This document shows, piece after piece, positions 25,711 through 36,500 of a DNA stretch of 39,983 nt. Origin of the DNA: Rhodovibrionaceae bacterium (GTDB lineage Bacteria > Pseudomonadota > Alphaproteobacteria > Kiloniellales > DSM-21159); the NCBI GenBank assembly GCA_028285215.1, contig JANQPZ010000156.1:1-39983 (forward strand), read 5' to 3'. The notes beneath the pieces are model-generated. The model was not told the DNA's origin and ran no database searches. It saw only the letters and a program-made list of their open reading frames with translations. How positions within the stretch are numbered: position 1 is the stretch's first letter; every line of letters begins with the position of its first letter. A program made the translations under genes and the position numbers.

Positions 25711-26838
25711 CTACAAGAAGTGCCCGAACTTTGCGGCCTTGGTTGCCAGATAGGCTTCGTTGTGCCCGTTCGAGGGGAAGCTGTGCGGGACGCGTTCCGT
25801 TACGGCGATGCCGCAATGCGCAAGCTGCTCGACCTTCTCCGGGTTGTTGGTCAGCAATCTCACCTGCTGAACGCCCAATTGCCGCAGCATTTCCGCAGCG
25901 GGCAGATAGACCCGTTCGTCGGCGTCGAAGCCGAGCTGCAGATTGGCCTCATGGGTGTCGGCGCCGCGATCCTGCAAGGTGTAGGCGCGCAGTTTGTTGA
26001 CCAGCCCGATGCCCCGACCCTCCTGCGCCAGGTACAGCAAGACGCCGGATCCCGCGGCGGCGATAGCCCGGATGGCGCCGCGCAGCTGATCGCCGCAATC
26101 GCAGCGCAGCGAGCCCAGCAGATCGCCGGTGAAGCATTCCGAGTGCAGCCGCACCAAGACCGGGCGGCTGGTGTCGGGCCGTCCGATCACGATGGCCAAA
26201 TGCTCGATGCCGCCGTCGGCCGGCCGGAAAGCCAGAATGCGTGTGTCCTCGGCATCGCTCAGAGGTACGCCGGCCTCCGCAACCTTCGTCAGCGAAAACG
26301 CCGCGACGGTTCGATAAGCCTCCACCTCGCGCGCTGCCAAGCTCAGGAAGCCTTTCCGGGCGGCCCAGTCTGCCGAGCTGTCGGCCGTCGGCGCCGGGGC
26401 GAGCAGCACGGCCGGCACCAGCCTGGCAAGTTTGACCAGTTCCACCGCCGCGACCTCCAGCGCGTTCGCCATGGCGAGCGTCTGCGGTGCAGCGGCGACC
26501 GGGCGGGCGACGGCCGTTGGATCTGCCAGGGCGGCGATCGTACCGGCTGAGAGGTCGTCGGCCTCCAGTCGCAACGGTCCGTCCGCCTCGGTCTCCGTCA
26601 GCCCCAGGGCCTGGGCGCGGGGGCCCGTCAGCACCAGGCTGCGGCGGCCGTTGGCAGAGCGATCGAGCGCACGCAGTCGCTCTTCGTTGGCGGCCTCGGC
26701 CGCCAACACCAGCAGAGGCGCCTCCCCGCTGCCGTGCAACAGCACGGGCCAGCCCCGTCGCAACTCCGAAAGGGCGCGATCCACGTCTTCTAACGTGCCG
26801 GGTTCATAGCTTTGGCTTGTCGCGGGTAGGTCGCTCAT
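25711..26838 (-). CDS. ribA: GTP cyclohydrolase II with degenerate N-terminal domain
   Basis: Opens GTP to the first committed riboflavin/FAD precursor. I chose the ATG at 26838 (MSDLPATS), giving 375 residues; ATGs at 26901 and beyond lie in a poorly conserved extension. The N-terminal 170 residues resemble the degenerate RibB-like (DHBP synthase) part found in many alphaproteobacterial RibA proteins, without the RibB active-site residues. The C-terminal catalytic domain is complete: the zinc cysteines in SECFTGDLLGSLRCDCGDQL, LYLAQEGRGIGLVNKLRAY, and LLTNNPEKVEQL. It is unlinked to other rib genes and divergent from the alpha/beta hydrolase. Confidence 0.92.
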   Translation of the reverse strand: MSDLPATSQSYEPGTLEDVDRALSELRRGWPVLLHGSGEAPLLVLAAEAANEERLRALDRSANGRRSLVLTGPRAQALGLTETEADGPLRLEADDLSAGTIAALADPTAVARPVAAAPQTLAMANALEVAAVELVKLARLVPAVLLAPAPTADSSADWAARKGFLSLAAREVEAYRTVAAFSLTKVAEAGVPLSDAEDTRILAFRPADGGIEHLAIVIGRPDTSRPVLVRLHSECFTGDLLGSLRCDCGDQLRGAIRAIAAAGSGVLLYLAQEGRGIGLVNKLRAYTLQDRGADTHEANLQLGFDADERVYLPAAEMLRQLGVQQVRLLTNNPEKVEQLAHCGIAVTERVPHSFPSNGHNEAYLATKAAKFGHFL

Positions 26839-26999
26839 GGCAATCGCTTCAATCGAAGATCGCTGGCCGGACCGAACGCGGCCGGCGATATCTGAAAACA
26901 TAGGCCTTCGACCGCCCGGGGCAAAGCTTATCCCATGATTTCTCTGGGAAAGGCAGCCCTGCGGCCTCGAAGGCGGGAAACCGGGGGAGACCTGAGGGC

Positions 27000-27875
27000 A
27001 TGGGCCAAACCGTCTGGCGTCACTACGACCGAGACCAGCTGAACCAGCAACTGAACCTGCGCGCACGGACGCCGGAGCACGAAGCATTTTTCGCGCGCTG
27101 GGCCGATGAGGGACGGCAGGTGCGGGCGGAGTTTCCGGGTGCCAAGCTGGATCTCGCTTATGGAGCGACGGCGTCGGAAACGCTCGACTACTTTCCCGCC
27201 GAGACGCCGGCTGCGCCGCTGGTCGTCTTCATCCATGGCGGCTACTGGCAGTCTCTGGACAAGGCGGATTTCGATTCCTTCGCTTGGGGGCTGAGCAGGG
27301 CCGGTCTCGCTTATGCGTCGGTCAACTACACGCTGGCGCCTGCCGCGCGTGTTCCTGAGATGGTGGAGCAGGTGCGCACGGCGCTGCGCTATCTCTATGA
27401 AAGCTCCGGTGATCTTGGCTTCGATCGAACCCGCCTTGTTGTCTCCGGCCATTCCGCCGGCGCTCACCTCGCCAGCATGGCAGGCCTTACGGACTGGTCT
27501 GCGCGCGGTTTGCCGGCTGATCTGCTGAAGGCCGTCATATCGGTCTCAGGTCTCTATGAACTCGAGCCTCTCTTGCAGAGCTACCAGCAGTCCGTGCTCC
27601 AGCTCGATCAGACGCAAGTCGCCGAGATTTCTCCACAGCGATTGATCGAGAGCTTGCCGCATGCTGCCGCACCGCCATTTCTCTGTGCTGTCGGTTCGAC
27701 GGAACCGGATGAATTCCTGGAGCAGCAGAGGCTGTTCCTGGATGCCTGGACCGCCAAGGGCTTTGTCGGAGAAGGCTTGATCATGGAGGGCGATCATCAC
27801 TTTAACGTGGTCGAGCGCCTGGGCCGGCCCGGCGACGCTCTGTTTGAGCGCATGGCGGCGCTGGCGCGCGGATAA
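27000..27875 (+). CDS. alpha/beta hydrolase, kynurenine formamidase-like
   Basis: 291 residues. The oxyanion-hole motif HGGYWQ (79-84) and the nucleophile elbow G-H-S152-A-G (GHSAGAHLASMAG) define an alpha/beta hydrolase of the arylformamidase/carboxylesterase group. The acid is likely in VGSTEPDEFL (about 232-240) and the histidine in EGDHHFNVV (266 or 267). HGGYW and GHSAGAHL are shared with kynurenine formamidase KynB-like proteins of this fold, but no tryptophan-degradation genes are close, so the substrate is open. The start ATG at 27000 has GGGGGAG upstream. It is divergent from ribA. Confidence 0.83.
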   Translation: MGQTVWRHYDRDQLNQQLNLRARTPEHEAFFARWADEGRQVRAEFPGAKLDLAYGATASETLDYFPAETPAAPLVVFIHGGYWQSLDKADFDSFAWGLSRAGLAYASVNYTLAPAARVPEMVEQVRTALRYLYESSGDLGFDRTRLVVSGHSAGAHLASMAGLTDWSARGLPADLLKAVISVSGLYELEPLLQSYQQSVLQLDQTQVAEISPQRLIESLPHAAAPPFLCAVGSTEPDEFLEQQRLFLDAWTAKGFVGEGLIMEGDHHFNVVERLGRPGDALFERMAALARG

Positions 27876-27935
27876 TGGCGGGTTTGCCGATTCTAGCCGG
27901 TTGCACAGCTGGCGCTGCGGATTTATTGAGAAGTC

Positions 27936-28631
27936 ATGACAAACGCTCAAGCGAAGAAGATCCTGCTGGTCGACGACGACGACGCCTTGCGCAGTTCGCT
28001 CGCCGAGCAGCTTCGCCTGCACGAGGAGTTTGTCACCGTGGAGGCGGCCGACGGTCAGAACGGTCTGGACAAGGCCAAGGCCGAGTATTTCGATGCGATT
28101 CTGCTCGACGTCGGACTGCCGGACATGGATGGGCGTGAGCTCTGCCGCCTGATGCGCCGGGCCGGCGTCAAGTCGCCGGTGATCATGCTGACGGCGATGG
28201 ATTCCGATGCGGATACCATTCTCGGTCTCGATTCCGGCGCCAACGACTATGTCAGCAAGCCGTTCCGCCTCGGGATCCTGCTTGCCCGCCTGCGCGCCCA
28301 GCTGCGGCAGCACGAGCAGAGCGAGGATGCGGTCTTCACCATCGGCCCCTATTCCTTCCGTCCGGCCGCAAAACTCTTGGTTCACGGCGAAAGCCAGCAG
28401 AAGGTCCGCTTGACGGAGAAGGAAACGGCGATCCTGAAGTACCTCTACCGGGCCGGCGACAAGACCGTCGGACGCGACCAGCTGCTCGGCGAAGTCTGGG
28501 GGTACAACGCGGGCGTCACCACCCATACGCTGGAAACCCATGTCTACCGGCTGCGCCAGAAGATCGAGGCCGATCCGTCCAACGCCGAAATCCTGGTGAC
28601 GGAGCCCGGCGGCTACCGCCTCGTACCTTAG
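27936..28631 (+). CDS. OmpR/PhoB-family response regulator (orphan)
   Basis: 231 residues. The receiver domain has acidic pocket DDDD (13-16), phosphoacceptor D58 (ILLDVGLPDMDG), T86 (MLTAMD) and K108 (VSKPF). The C-terminal winged helix ends with the typical THTLETHVYRLRQKIE recognition helix and a GGYRLVP beta hairpin. No histidine kinase is adjacent, so the partner is unknown. A palindromic repeat follows 48 bases after the stop, between this gene and convergent dnaJ. Confidence 0.92.
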   Translation: MTNAQAKKILLVDDDDALRSSLAEQLRLHEEFVTVEAADGQNGLDKAKAEYFDAILLDVGLPDMDGRELCRLMRRAGVKSPVIMLTAMDSDADTILGLDSGANDYVSKPFRLGILLARLRAQLRQHEQSEDAVFTIGPYSFRPAAKLLVHGESQQKVRLTEKETAILKYLYRAGDKTVGRDQLLGEVWGYNAGVTTHTLETHVYRLRQKIEADPSNAEILVTEPGGYRLVP

Positions 28632-28678
28632 CTTAGAGTCGACCCCAAACAGCAGGTCGCGGGCAGCTAGAGTAGCTT

Positions 28679-28740
28679 TAGAGGACGATTCACGTCTTAG
28701 GTGGAAGCGAAGCGATTCCACCTAAGACGATCGCGCTCTA
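28679..28740. repeat. dispersed palindromic repeat, copy R4 (complete)
   Basis: Outer arms are TAGAG (28679-28683) and CTCTA (28736-28740). The inner stem GTCTTAGGTGGAA (28694-28706) pairs perfectly over 13 bp with TTCCACCTAAGAC (28716-28728). It sits between convergent genes, and its last CTA is the complement of the dnaJ stop codon TAG. Confidence 0.88.
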
Positions 28741-29883
28741 GTCCGTCAGGTCTTCGAAGAACTCTTTCACGCGGGCGAAGAAGCCGTGGGATTCCGGGTG
28801 GTGTTTCTCGCCGCTGCCTTCGTGTGTGTCCTGAAACTCCTTAAGGAGTTCCTTCTGCTTCTTGGTCAGGTTCTGCGGCACCTCGACGGAGACCTGGATG
28901 TAGAGGTCGCCGGTCGCTTTCGAGCGCAGCACCGGCATGCCCTTGCCACGCAGGCGGAACTGGGTGCCTGACTGGGTGCCCTCGGGGACCGAAACCTTGG
29001 CGCGCGAGCCGTCGATCGCCGGAACTTCGATGGAGCCGCCGAGCGCCGCCGTGGTCATCGGGATCGGCACGCGGCAGTAGAGGTTTGCGCCGTCGCGCTG
29101 GAAGAAGCGGTGCGGCGCCACCGACAGGAAGATGTAGAGGTCGCCCGAGGGGCCGCCACGTCCGCCCGCCTCGCCCTCGCCGGCCAGGCGGATGCGCGTG
29201 CCGTCCTCGACCCCGGCTGGAATGTTGACCTGCAGGGTCTTTTCCTTCTGGACCGTGCCGATGCCGCCGCAGGCCTTGCAGGGGTCTTCGATGATCTGCC
29301 CGCGGCCTTGGCAGGTCGGACAGGTCCGCTCGATGGTGAAGAAGCCCTGCTGTGCGCGAATGCGACCGCGGCCTCCGCAGGTGGGACAGGTGGTCGGGTT
29401 GGTGCCGGGCTCGGCACCGGAGCCGCCGCAGGCATCGCAGGTGACCGAAGTGGGGATGCGGATGGTCGCCTGCTTGCCGCTAAACGCCTCGTCCAGATCG
29501 ATTTCCAGATTGTAGCGCAGATCGGCGCCGTGGGCCGGGCCGCTGCGCCGGGCGGCACCGGTGAACTCGCCGAACATTTCGTCGAAGATGTCCGCGAAGC
29601 CGCCGAAGTCGAAACCCGCACGACCGCCTCCGGGTCCGGCTCCGCCGCCCATGCCACCCTCGAAGGCCGCATGTCCGAAGCGGTCGTAGGCCGCCCTGGA
29701 CTGTTCGTCCTTCAGGGCCGCGTAAGCCTCTGCGGCCTCTTTGAAGCGATGTTCGGCTTCGCTGTCGCCCGGATTGCGATCCGGGTGATACTGCATGGCC
29801 AGCTTCCGATAGGCCTTCTTGATCTCATCGATCGGGGCCTTTCGGCCGACCCCCAGCACTTCGTAGTAGTCGCGCTTGGCCAT
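28738..29883 (-). CDS. dnaJ: chaperone protein DnaJ
   Basis: Hsp40 co-chaperone that delivers unfolded proteins to DnaK and stimulates its ATPase. It has 381 residues. The J domain carries HPD at 33-35 ([10 protein letters not shown]), followed by a Gly/Phe-rich linker ([21 protein letters not shown]), then four CxxCxGxG zinc-finger repeats ([32 protein letters not shown]) and the C-terminal substrate-binding domains. It is downstream of dnaK by 159 bases with a strong intercistronic hairpin that may lower its expression relative to dnaK. The stop codon lies in a palindromic repeat. Confidence 0.97.
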   Translation of the reverse strand: MAKRDYYEVLGVGRKAPIDEIKKAYRKLAMQYHPDRNPGDSEAEHRFKEAAEAYAALKDEQSRAAYDRFGHAAFEGGMGGGAGPGGGRAGFDFGGFADIFDEMFGEFTGAARRSGPAHGADLRYNLEIDLDEAFSGKQATIRIPTSVTCDACGGSGAEPGTNPTTCPTCGGRGRIRAQQGFFTIERTCPTCQGRGQIIEDPCKACGGIGTVQKEKTLQVNIPAGVEDGTRIRLAGEGEAGGRGGPSGDLYIFLSVAPHRFFQRDGANLYCRVPIPMTTAALGGSIEVPAIDGSRAKVSVPEGTQSGTQFRLRGKGMPVLRSKATGDLYIQVSVEVPQNLTKKQKELLKEFQDTHEGSGEKHHPESHGFFARVKEFFEDLTD

Positions 29884-29965
29884 AGACTGCCCGATGCCGT
29901 ACCGCTATCCGCCGCTGCGCCGAACGGTCAAATCGGCAACCTGCGGCGATCCCCTGAAAATAAGG

Positions 29966-30007
29966 GGCGGCACCGAAGCTCAGGCTTTCCTGCGCTGCGG
30001 TGCCGCC
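29966..30007 (-). terminator. dnaK-dnaJ intercistronic hairpin with T-rich tail
   Basis: GGCGGCACCG (29966-29975) and CGGTGCCGCC (29998-30007) form a perfect 10-bp stem. Read in the gene direction it is followed by CCTTATTTTC. It lies about 35 bases past the dnaK stop and 82 bases before the dnaJ start: a probable partial terminator or RNA-stability element. Confidence 0.65.
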
Positions 30008-30042
30008 TCTGCGCTTGCCTCTTCGGGCGGCGCCGGCGTGGA

Positions 30043-31983
<1,941 letters not shown>

Positions 31984-32142
31984 GTCATGCTCTCCGTAAA
32001 CAGCAGGCCTCGCTCGGGCGGCCTTGCAAAGCGCCGCCCTTTCGGGCCCCTCGAAGGTGTCGAAAGCGTTGGGTTTTCCGCAGAGGAAAGCCGGCAACAC
32101 CCTCGCCGGCGCGGTGCGAAAGACCGTCACGTTTCCGCGGAT

Positions 32143-32169
32143 ATATAAGCGGTTGCCGGTCTCCTGCAA
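32143..32169 (-). promoter_or_regulatory. probable heat-shock (RpoH-type) promoter of dnaK
   Basis: On the minus strand TTG (32167-32169), exactly 17 bases, then CTTATAT (32143-32149). This resembles the TTG-N17-CYTATNT form described for alphaproteobacterial RpoH promoters. Position upstream of dnaK supports it. A CIRCE element was looked for and not seen. Confidence 0.55.
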
Positions 32170-32214
32170 CCCGGTAGCGCGGGCGTCTTGCGTGCAGGTT
32201 GATGCTGCGCCACT

Positions 32215-32279
32215 TAGAGCAGGACCGCCTTGGGTGGACTCGCACTGGCAATCCCACCCAAGTCGTGAAGCCTACTCTA
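32215..32279. repeat. dispersed palindromic repeat, copy R5 (divergent subtype)
   Basis: Outer arms TAGAG (32215-32219) and CTCTA (32275-32279). Inner stem CTTGGGTGG (32229-32237) with CCACCCAAG (32254-32262), 9 bp. The arm sequence differs from R1/R4/R6 but layout and length are the same. Confidence 0.75.
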
Positions 32280-32289
32280 GTTACCTCGA

Positions 32290-32355
32290 TCTAGAGGGCG
32301 ATTCACGTCTCAGCTGAACGCGAAACGCTTCCACCTGAGACGATCGCGCTCTAGA
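32290..32355. repeat. dispersed palindromic repeat, copy R6
   Basis: Outer TCTAGAG (32290-32296) and CTCTAGA (32349-32355). Inner arms GTCTCAGCTGAACGC (32307-32321) and GCTTCCACCTGAGAC (32327-32341) pair with three mismatches. It shares GCGATTCACGTCT with R4. Confidence 0.85.
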
Positions 32356-32386
32356 AGCCTGTCGGAAGCAGCAGGGAGCGGCGAGC

Positions 32387-32596
32387 ATGCGGCCGGGCGA
32401 TGGCGTTTACGTAATGATCCTCGGCCTGATGGTGGCCAACGTCATGGTCGGTGCCGTCCTGGCGCTGGTCGGCGAGCAGTTGCTCGGCAGTCCCGCCGTT
32501 TCGCTGTTCGGCACTTGGCTGGCGGTCGGTGGCGGCCTGGGATACCTCTTCTTTCGCTGGCTCGGCAGCCGAGAGCAGAAAAGGCGCAGCGAGTAG
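32387..32596 (+). CDS. small two-helix membrane protein, function unknown
   Basis: 69 residues with two hydrophobic helices (about 7-29 and 36-58) and a basic C-terminal tail (SREQKRRSE), which predicts a cytoplasmic C-terminus. AGGGAG lies nine bases before the ATG. It ends 14 bases before the DUF1848 gene, so the two are likely co-transcribed. The glycine-rich second helix (GTWLAVGGGLGYLFF) suggests helix packing. I do not recognise a family. Confidence 0.6.
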   Translation: MRPGDGVYVMILGLMVANVMVGAVLALVGEQLLGSPAVSLFGTWLAVGGGLGYLFFRWLGSREQKRRSE

Positions 32597-32610
32597 CTGC
32601 GCCTGCGGCC

Positions 32611-33516
32611 ATGATCGTTTCCGCCAGCTATCGCACCGACGTTCCGGCTTTCTATGCCGAGTGGTTTCGCCGGCGGCTGGCCGCTGGCGAGGCGCGGGTG
32701 AAGAACCCCTACGGCGGGCCCGATACGCTGGTGCCGCTGCGGCCGCCGGGCTGTGACGGCTTCGTTTTCTGGACTCGCAATCTCGATCCCTTCTGGGCGG
32801 CACTGGCCGAGGTTCGGGCGCTCGGTTTGCCTTTCACTGTGCAGTTCACGCTCACCGGCTATCCACGTGCTTTGGAACCGGCCGTGATCCTGGAGGCCCG
32901 AGGCATCGCGCAGCTGCGTCAACTTGCAGCCGATCACGGCTCCCGAACGGGGGTGTGGCGCTACGATCCGGTTTTCGTGACGGATTTGACGCCACCCGCC
33001 TGGCATCGCGAGACCTTCGCGAGGTTGGCCGCATCCCTGAGCGGGACGGTCGACGAAGTGGTGCTCTCCTTCGCCCAGATCTACGCGAAGACCAAGCGCA
33101 ACACCGACGCTGCGGCCGCGCGCCACGGCTTCGCATGGCAGGATCCGCCGGCGGAAGAAAAGCGCGCTCTGCTGGGCGACTTGTCTGAGATCGCGCGATT
33201 GCAGGGCATCAAGCCGACACTCTGCAGCCAGCCGGAGTTCTTAGGCGAGGGACAGCTTTTCGGTGGGCCGGAGGCGGCGCGCTGCATCGACGCCGAACGG
33301 CTGGCCGCAGTGGCGCGCACCTGGGGCCTGGAGGGCGAGATGGCGGCCCGCATCAAAGGCAACCGGGCGGGCTGTCTCTGCGCCGAATCCCGCGACATCG
33401 GTGCCTACGACACCTGCCCGCACGGCTGCACCTACTGCTACGCCGTCAACGCGAGCGAGAAGGCCAAGGCCTACCGCCGCCGTCACGATCCCGAGGTGGA
33501 GCGCTTGGGCGACTGA
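32611..33516 (+). CDS. DUF1848 family protein with C-terminal cysteine cluster
   Basis: 301 residues from the ATG at 32611 (MIVSASYRTDVPAFY), the usual DUF1848 opening; the frame is open further upstream but that part overlaps the previous gene. GCDGFVFWTRN and FTVQFTLTGYPRALEP follow. The C-terminus has C255-x-C257 and C269-x3-C273-x2-C276 (CPHGCTYCYA), the same spacing as a radical-SAM iron-sulphur motif but at the opposite end of the protein. An iron-sulphur cluster is therefore likely; the reaction is unknown. Confidence 0.85.
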   Translation: MIVSASYRTDVPAFYAEWFRRRLAAGEARVKNPYGGPDTLVPLRPPGCDGFVFWTRNLDPFWAALAEVRALGLPFTVQFTLTGYPRALEPAVILEARGIAQLRQLAADHGSRTGVWRYDPVFVTDLTPPAWHRETFARLAASLSGTVDEVVLSFAQIYAKTKRNTDAAAARHGFAWQDPPAEEKRALLGDLSEIARLQGIKPTLCSQPEFLGEGQLFGGPEAARCIDAERLAAVARTWGLEGEMAARIKGNRAGCLCAESRDIGAYDTCPHGCTYCYAVNASEKAKAYRRRHDPEVERLGD

Positions 33517-33533
33517 GCGGCAGGAGCCGCAGT

Positions 33534-36500
33534 TCAGCCCTCGACCATCGACTTCAGTTGCCGGTTGGCGACCGCGAGCATGGCGAAGTCGGGCGTGCCG
33601 GTGGCGCGCAGCTCGCCCAGCAGCTGCTCGCTGCGCAGAACCAGGGGCCGGCGGCTTTCGACCCAGCGGTCGATCACCGCGGTGCCGTTCGCCTTGCCAA
33701 GCTGTTTCAGGCCGCCATTGGCCTTGGCCGTGTCGAGCACCGACTCCGCCGCCCGAAACTGATAGGCATCCAGGTCGTCCACGATCGCCGTAATTGCAAG
33801 CTTGTCCCAGGCCGTGTCGCTGGCCAGGTGACTGCTCGCTCGGCGCAGCCAGTCGAAGCCGAAGCGCGCCCCCACGGTGAAGTAGATCTGTGCGGTCTGC
33901 TCGACCGCCAGTCCGGCCAGTCCGGCAAGGCGCACGAGATCGCAAGCGGCATAGCGCAGATGCAGGCCGGCGACGGTTTCGGCCAGTGCCTTGGGCACCC
34001 TGTACTCCCGCAGCCGCTCCGCCTGATGGGCCAGCATGCTCCGGTCTGCCTCGGTCAGGAACCTCTCCAGAGAGCTGCCCAGCGCCGCGACGCCGGGCCT
34101 GTAGCGCTCGATCGCGCCGGCGATATCGAGTGGCTGGCGTTCGACCCGAAGCATCCAGACCGTGACCCGCTCGGCCAGGCGTCCGGTCTCGACCAGCATG
34201 CTGGCCTGGATCTCGGCCGGCACGCTGTTGTCCAGCGCCTCGATCTCGGCCCAGAGTGCGCTCAGTCCGAAGACGTCGCGCGCGATCATGAAGGCGCGGA
34301 CGATCTCGGCCGCGGAGTAACCGGTCTTTTCCCTGACTTCATGGACGAAACTGATGCCCATGCGGTTGACGATCTCGTTGGTCGCGAGGGTCGCGGCAAT
34401 CTCCCGACGCAGGCGGTGGCCGCGGATCTGGTCGGCGTAGGTCTTGCGCAGCGGCGTGGGGAAGTAGCCGATGACGTCGCTGTCGAGGGCCGCATCGTCC
34501 GGCAGGTCCGATTCAAGCAGTTCGTCGTAGAGTGCGATCTTGGCGTAGGAGAGCAGGACCGCGATCTCGGGTCGGGTCAGGCCGCGGTTCGCCTTCATCC
34601 GCTCCTCGATGGTCTCGTCGTCCGGCAGGTGCTCCAGCGTGCGGTCCAGCTGCCCGGACCGCTCCAAGGTGCGCATGTAGCGGCTGAGACGGTCGAGAAG
34701 ATGGCAGCCGAGATCCTGAGTGACGGAGATCGATTGCGTCTGCAGGTAGTTGTCGCGCAGAACCAGCTCAGCGACTTCGTCCGTCATCTTGGCCAGCAGC
34801 CTGTCGCGCTGGGGGCGCGTCAGCTTGCCCTCCTGCTCTGCGGCGCCGAGGAGAATCTTGATGTTCACCTCATGGTCGGAACAGTCGACACCGGCGGAAT
34901 TGTCGATGGCGTCGGTGTTCAACCGCCCACCCTTCAGCGCGTATTCGATCCGCGCGCGTTGCGTCATTCCCAGGTTCGCGCCTTCGCCGACCACCTGACA
35001 GCGCAAGGCCTCCGCGTTGATTCGCAGGGCGTCGTTGGCGCGGTCGCCGACCTCCAGGTTGCCTTCGTCGCTCGCCTTGACGTAGGTGCCGATGCCGCCG
35101 AACCACAGCAACTCGGCCGAGCTGGTGAGGATGGCATGGATCAGCTCGTTGGGCGTGACCTTCTCATGTGTCAGTCCGAAGAGCTCCCGCATCTCCGGGC
35201 TCACCGGGACCGACTTGGCCTTGCGCTCGAAGACGCCGCCCCCTTTCGAGATCTTCCGCTTGTCGTAGTCGTCCCAGGTGCTGCGGGGCAGGGCGAACAG
35301 CCGTTTGCGCTCCGCGAAGGACTTGGCCGGATCCGGGTCGGGATCGACGAAGATGTGCAGATGGTTGAAGGCCGCGATCAGGCGGGTCTGCTTGGAAAGC
35401 AGCATGCCGTTGCCGAAGACGTCGCCCGACATGTCGCCGACGCCGATCGCCGTGAAGGCCTCGCGCTGGATGTCCTTGCCGATCTCGCGGAAGTGCCGCT
35501 TGACGGACTCCCAGGCACCGCGGGCCGTGATGCCCATGGCCTTGTGATCGTAGCCGGCCGAGCCCCCGGAGGCGAAGGCGTCGTCGAGCCAGAAGCCGTA
35601 GTCCTGGCTGACTCCGTTGGCATAGTCGGAGAAGGTGGCCGTGCCTTTGTCGGCGGCCACCACCAGGTAAGGGTCGTTGGCGTCATGGCGGACCACCTGC
35701 TTGGGCGGTACGATCTTGCCGGCCTTGGTGTTGTCGGTGATGTCCAGCAGCCCGCGAATGAAAGTCTTGTAGGCCGCCACACCCTCCGCCATGAAGGCCT
35801 CCCGCCCCTCGGACGGCGGCGGCAGGCGCTTCGGCACGAAACCGCCCTTGGAGCCGACCGGCACGATCACCGCGTTCTTGACTTGCTGTGCCTTGACCAG
35901 GCCCAGCACCTCGGTCCTGAAGTCCTCGCGTCGGTCGGACCAGCGCAGTCCGCCCCGCGCGACCGGGCCGAAGCGCAGGTGTACGCCCTCGACCTGCGGA
36001 GCGTAGACGAAGATCTCACGGTACGGCCGCGGCTCCGGCAGCTCTTCGATGGCTCGGCTGTCGAGTTTGAAAGAGACGTAGGACTTGGTCCGGCCTTGCG
36101 CGTCGGTTTGATAGTAGTTGGTGCGCAGGGTCGCGCCGATGACGTTCAGGAAACGCCGCAGAATGCGGTCTTCGTCCAGGTTTGCGACCGCCTCCAGGGC
36201 TGTCTCGATCCCGGCCACCAAAGCCTGTTCCGCCGTCGCCAGCTTGGCCGGCGTCCGGCCGCGCCGCTGTGCCGGGTCGAGGCGTTGCTCGAACAGCTTG
36301 GCGAGTTTGGCCGCGATCGCCGGGTTCCTGGCCAGCGTCTCTTCCATGTAGGCTTGGCTGAAAGTGATGCCGGCCTGCCGCAGATACTTGGCGTAGGCCC
36401 GCAGAATGCGGATCTCCCGCGCCGTCAGGCCGGCGGCCAAGACCAGGCCGCTGAAGCCGTCGCCTTCCATCTCGTCGGCCCAGGTCAGCGCGAAGACTTC

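Larger units (their letters stand above)
31984..32386. other. divergent control region between dnaK and the small membrane protein gene
   Basis: 403 bases with no protein gene: a roughly 160-base dnaK leader, a heat-shock-like promoter at 32143-32169, and two palindromic repeats (R5, R6) back to back from 32215 to 32355. The repeats occupy nearly all space between the dnaK promoter and the rightward gene start at 32387. Confidence 0.6.

Noticed and set aside
26839-26999. FMN riboswitch upstream of ribA
   Set aside because: The gap is short and I could not find the conserved RFN sequence blocks in it.
31984-32142. CIRCE operator upstream of dnaK
   Set aside because: No TTAGCACTC-N9-GAGTGCTAA-like inverted repeat is present.
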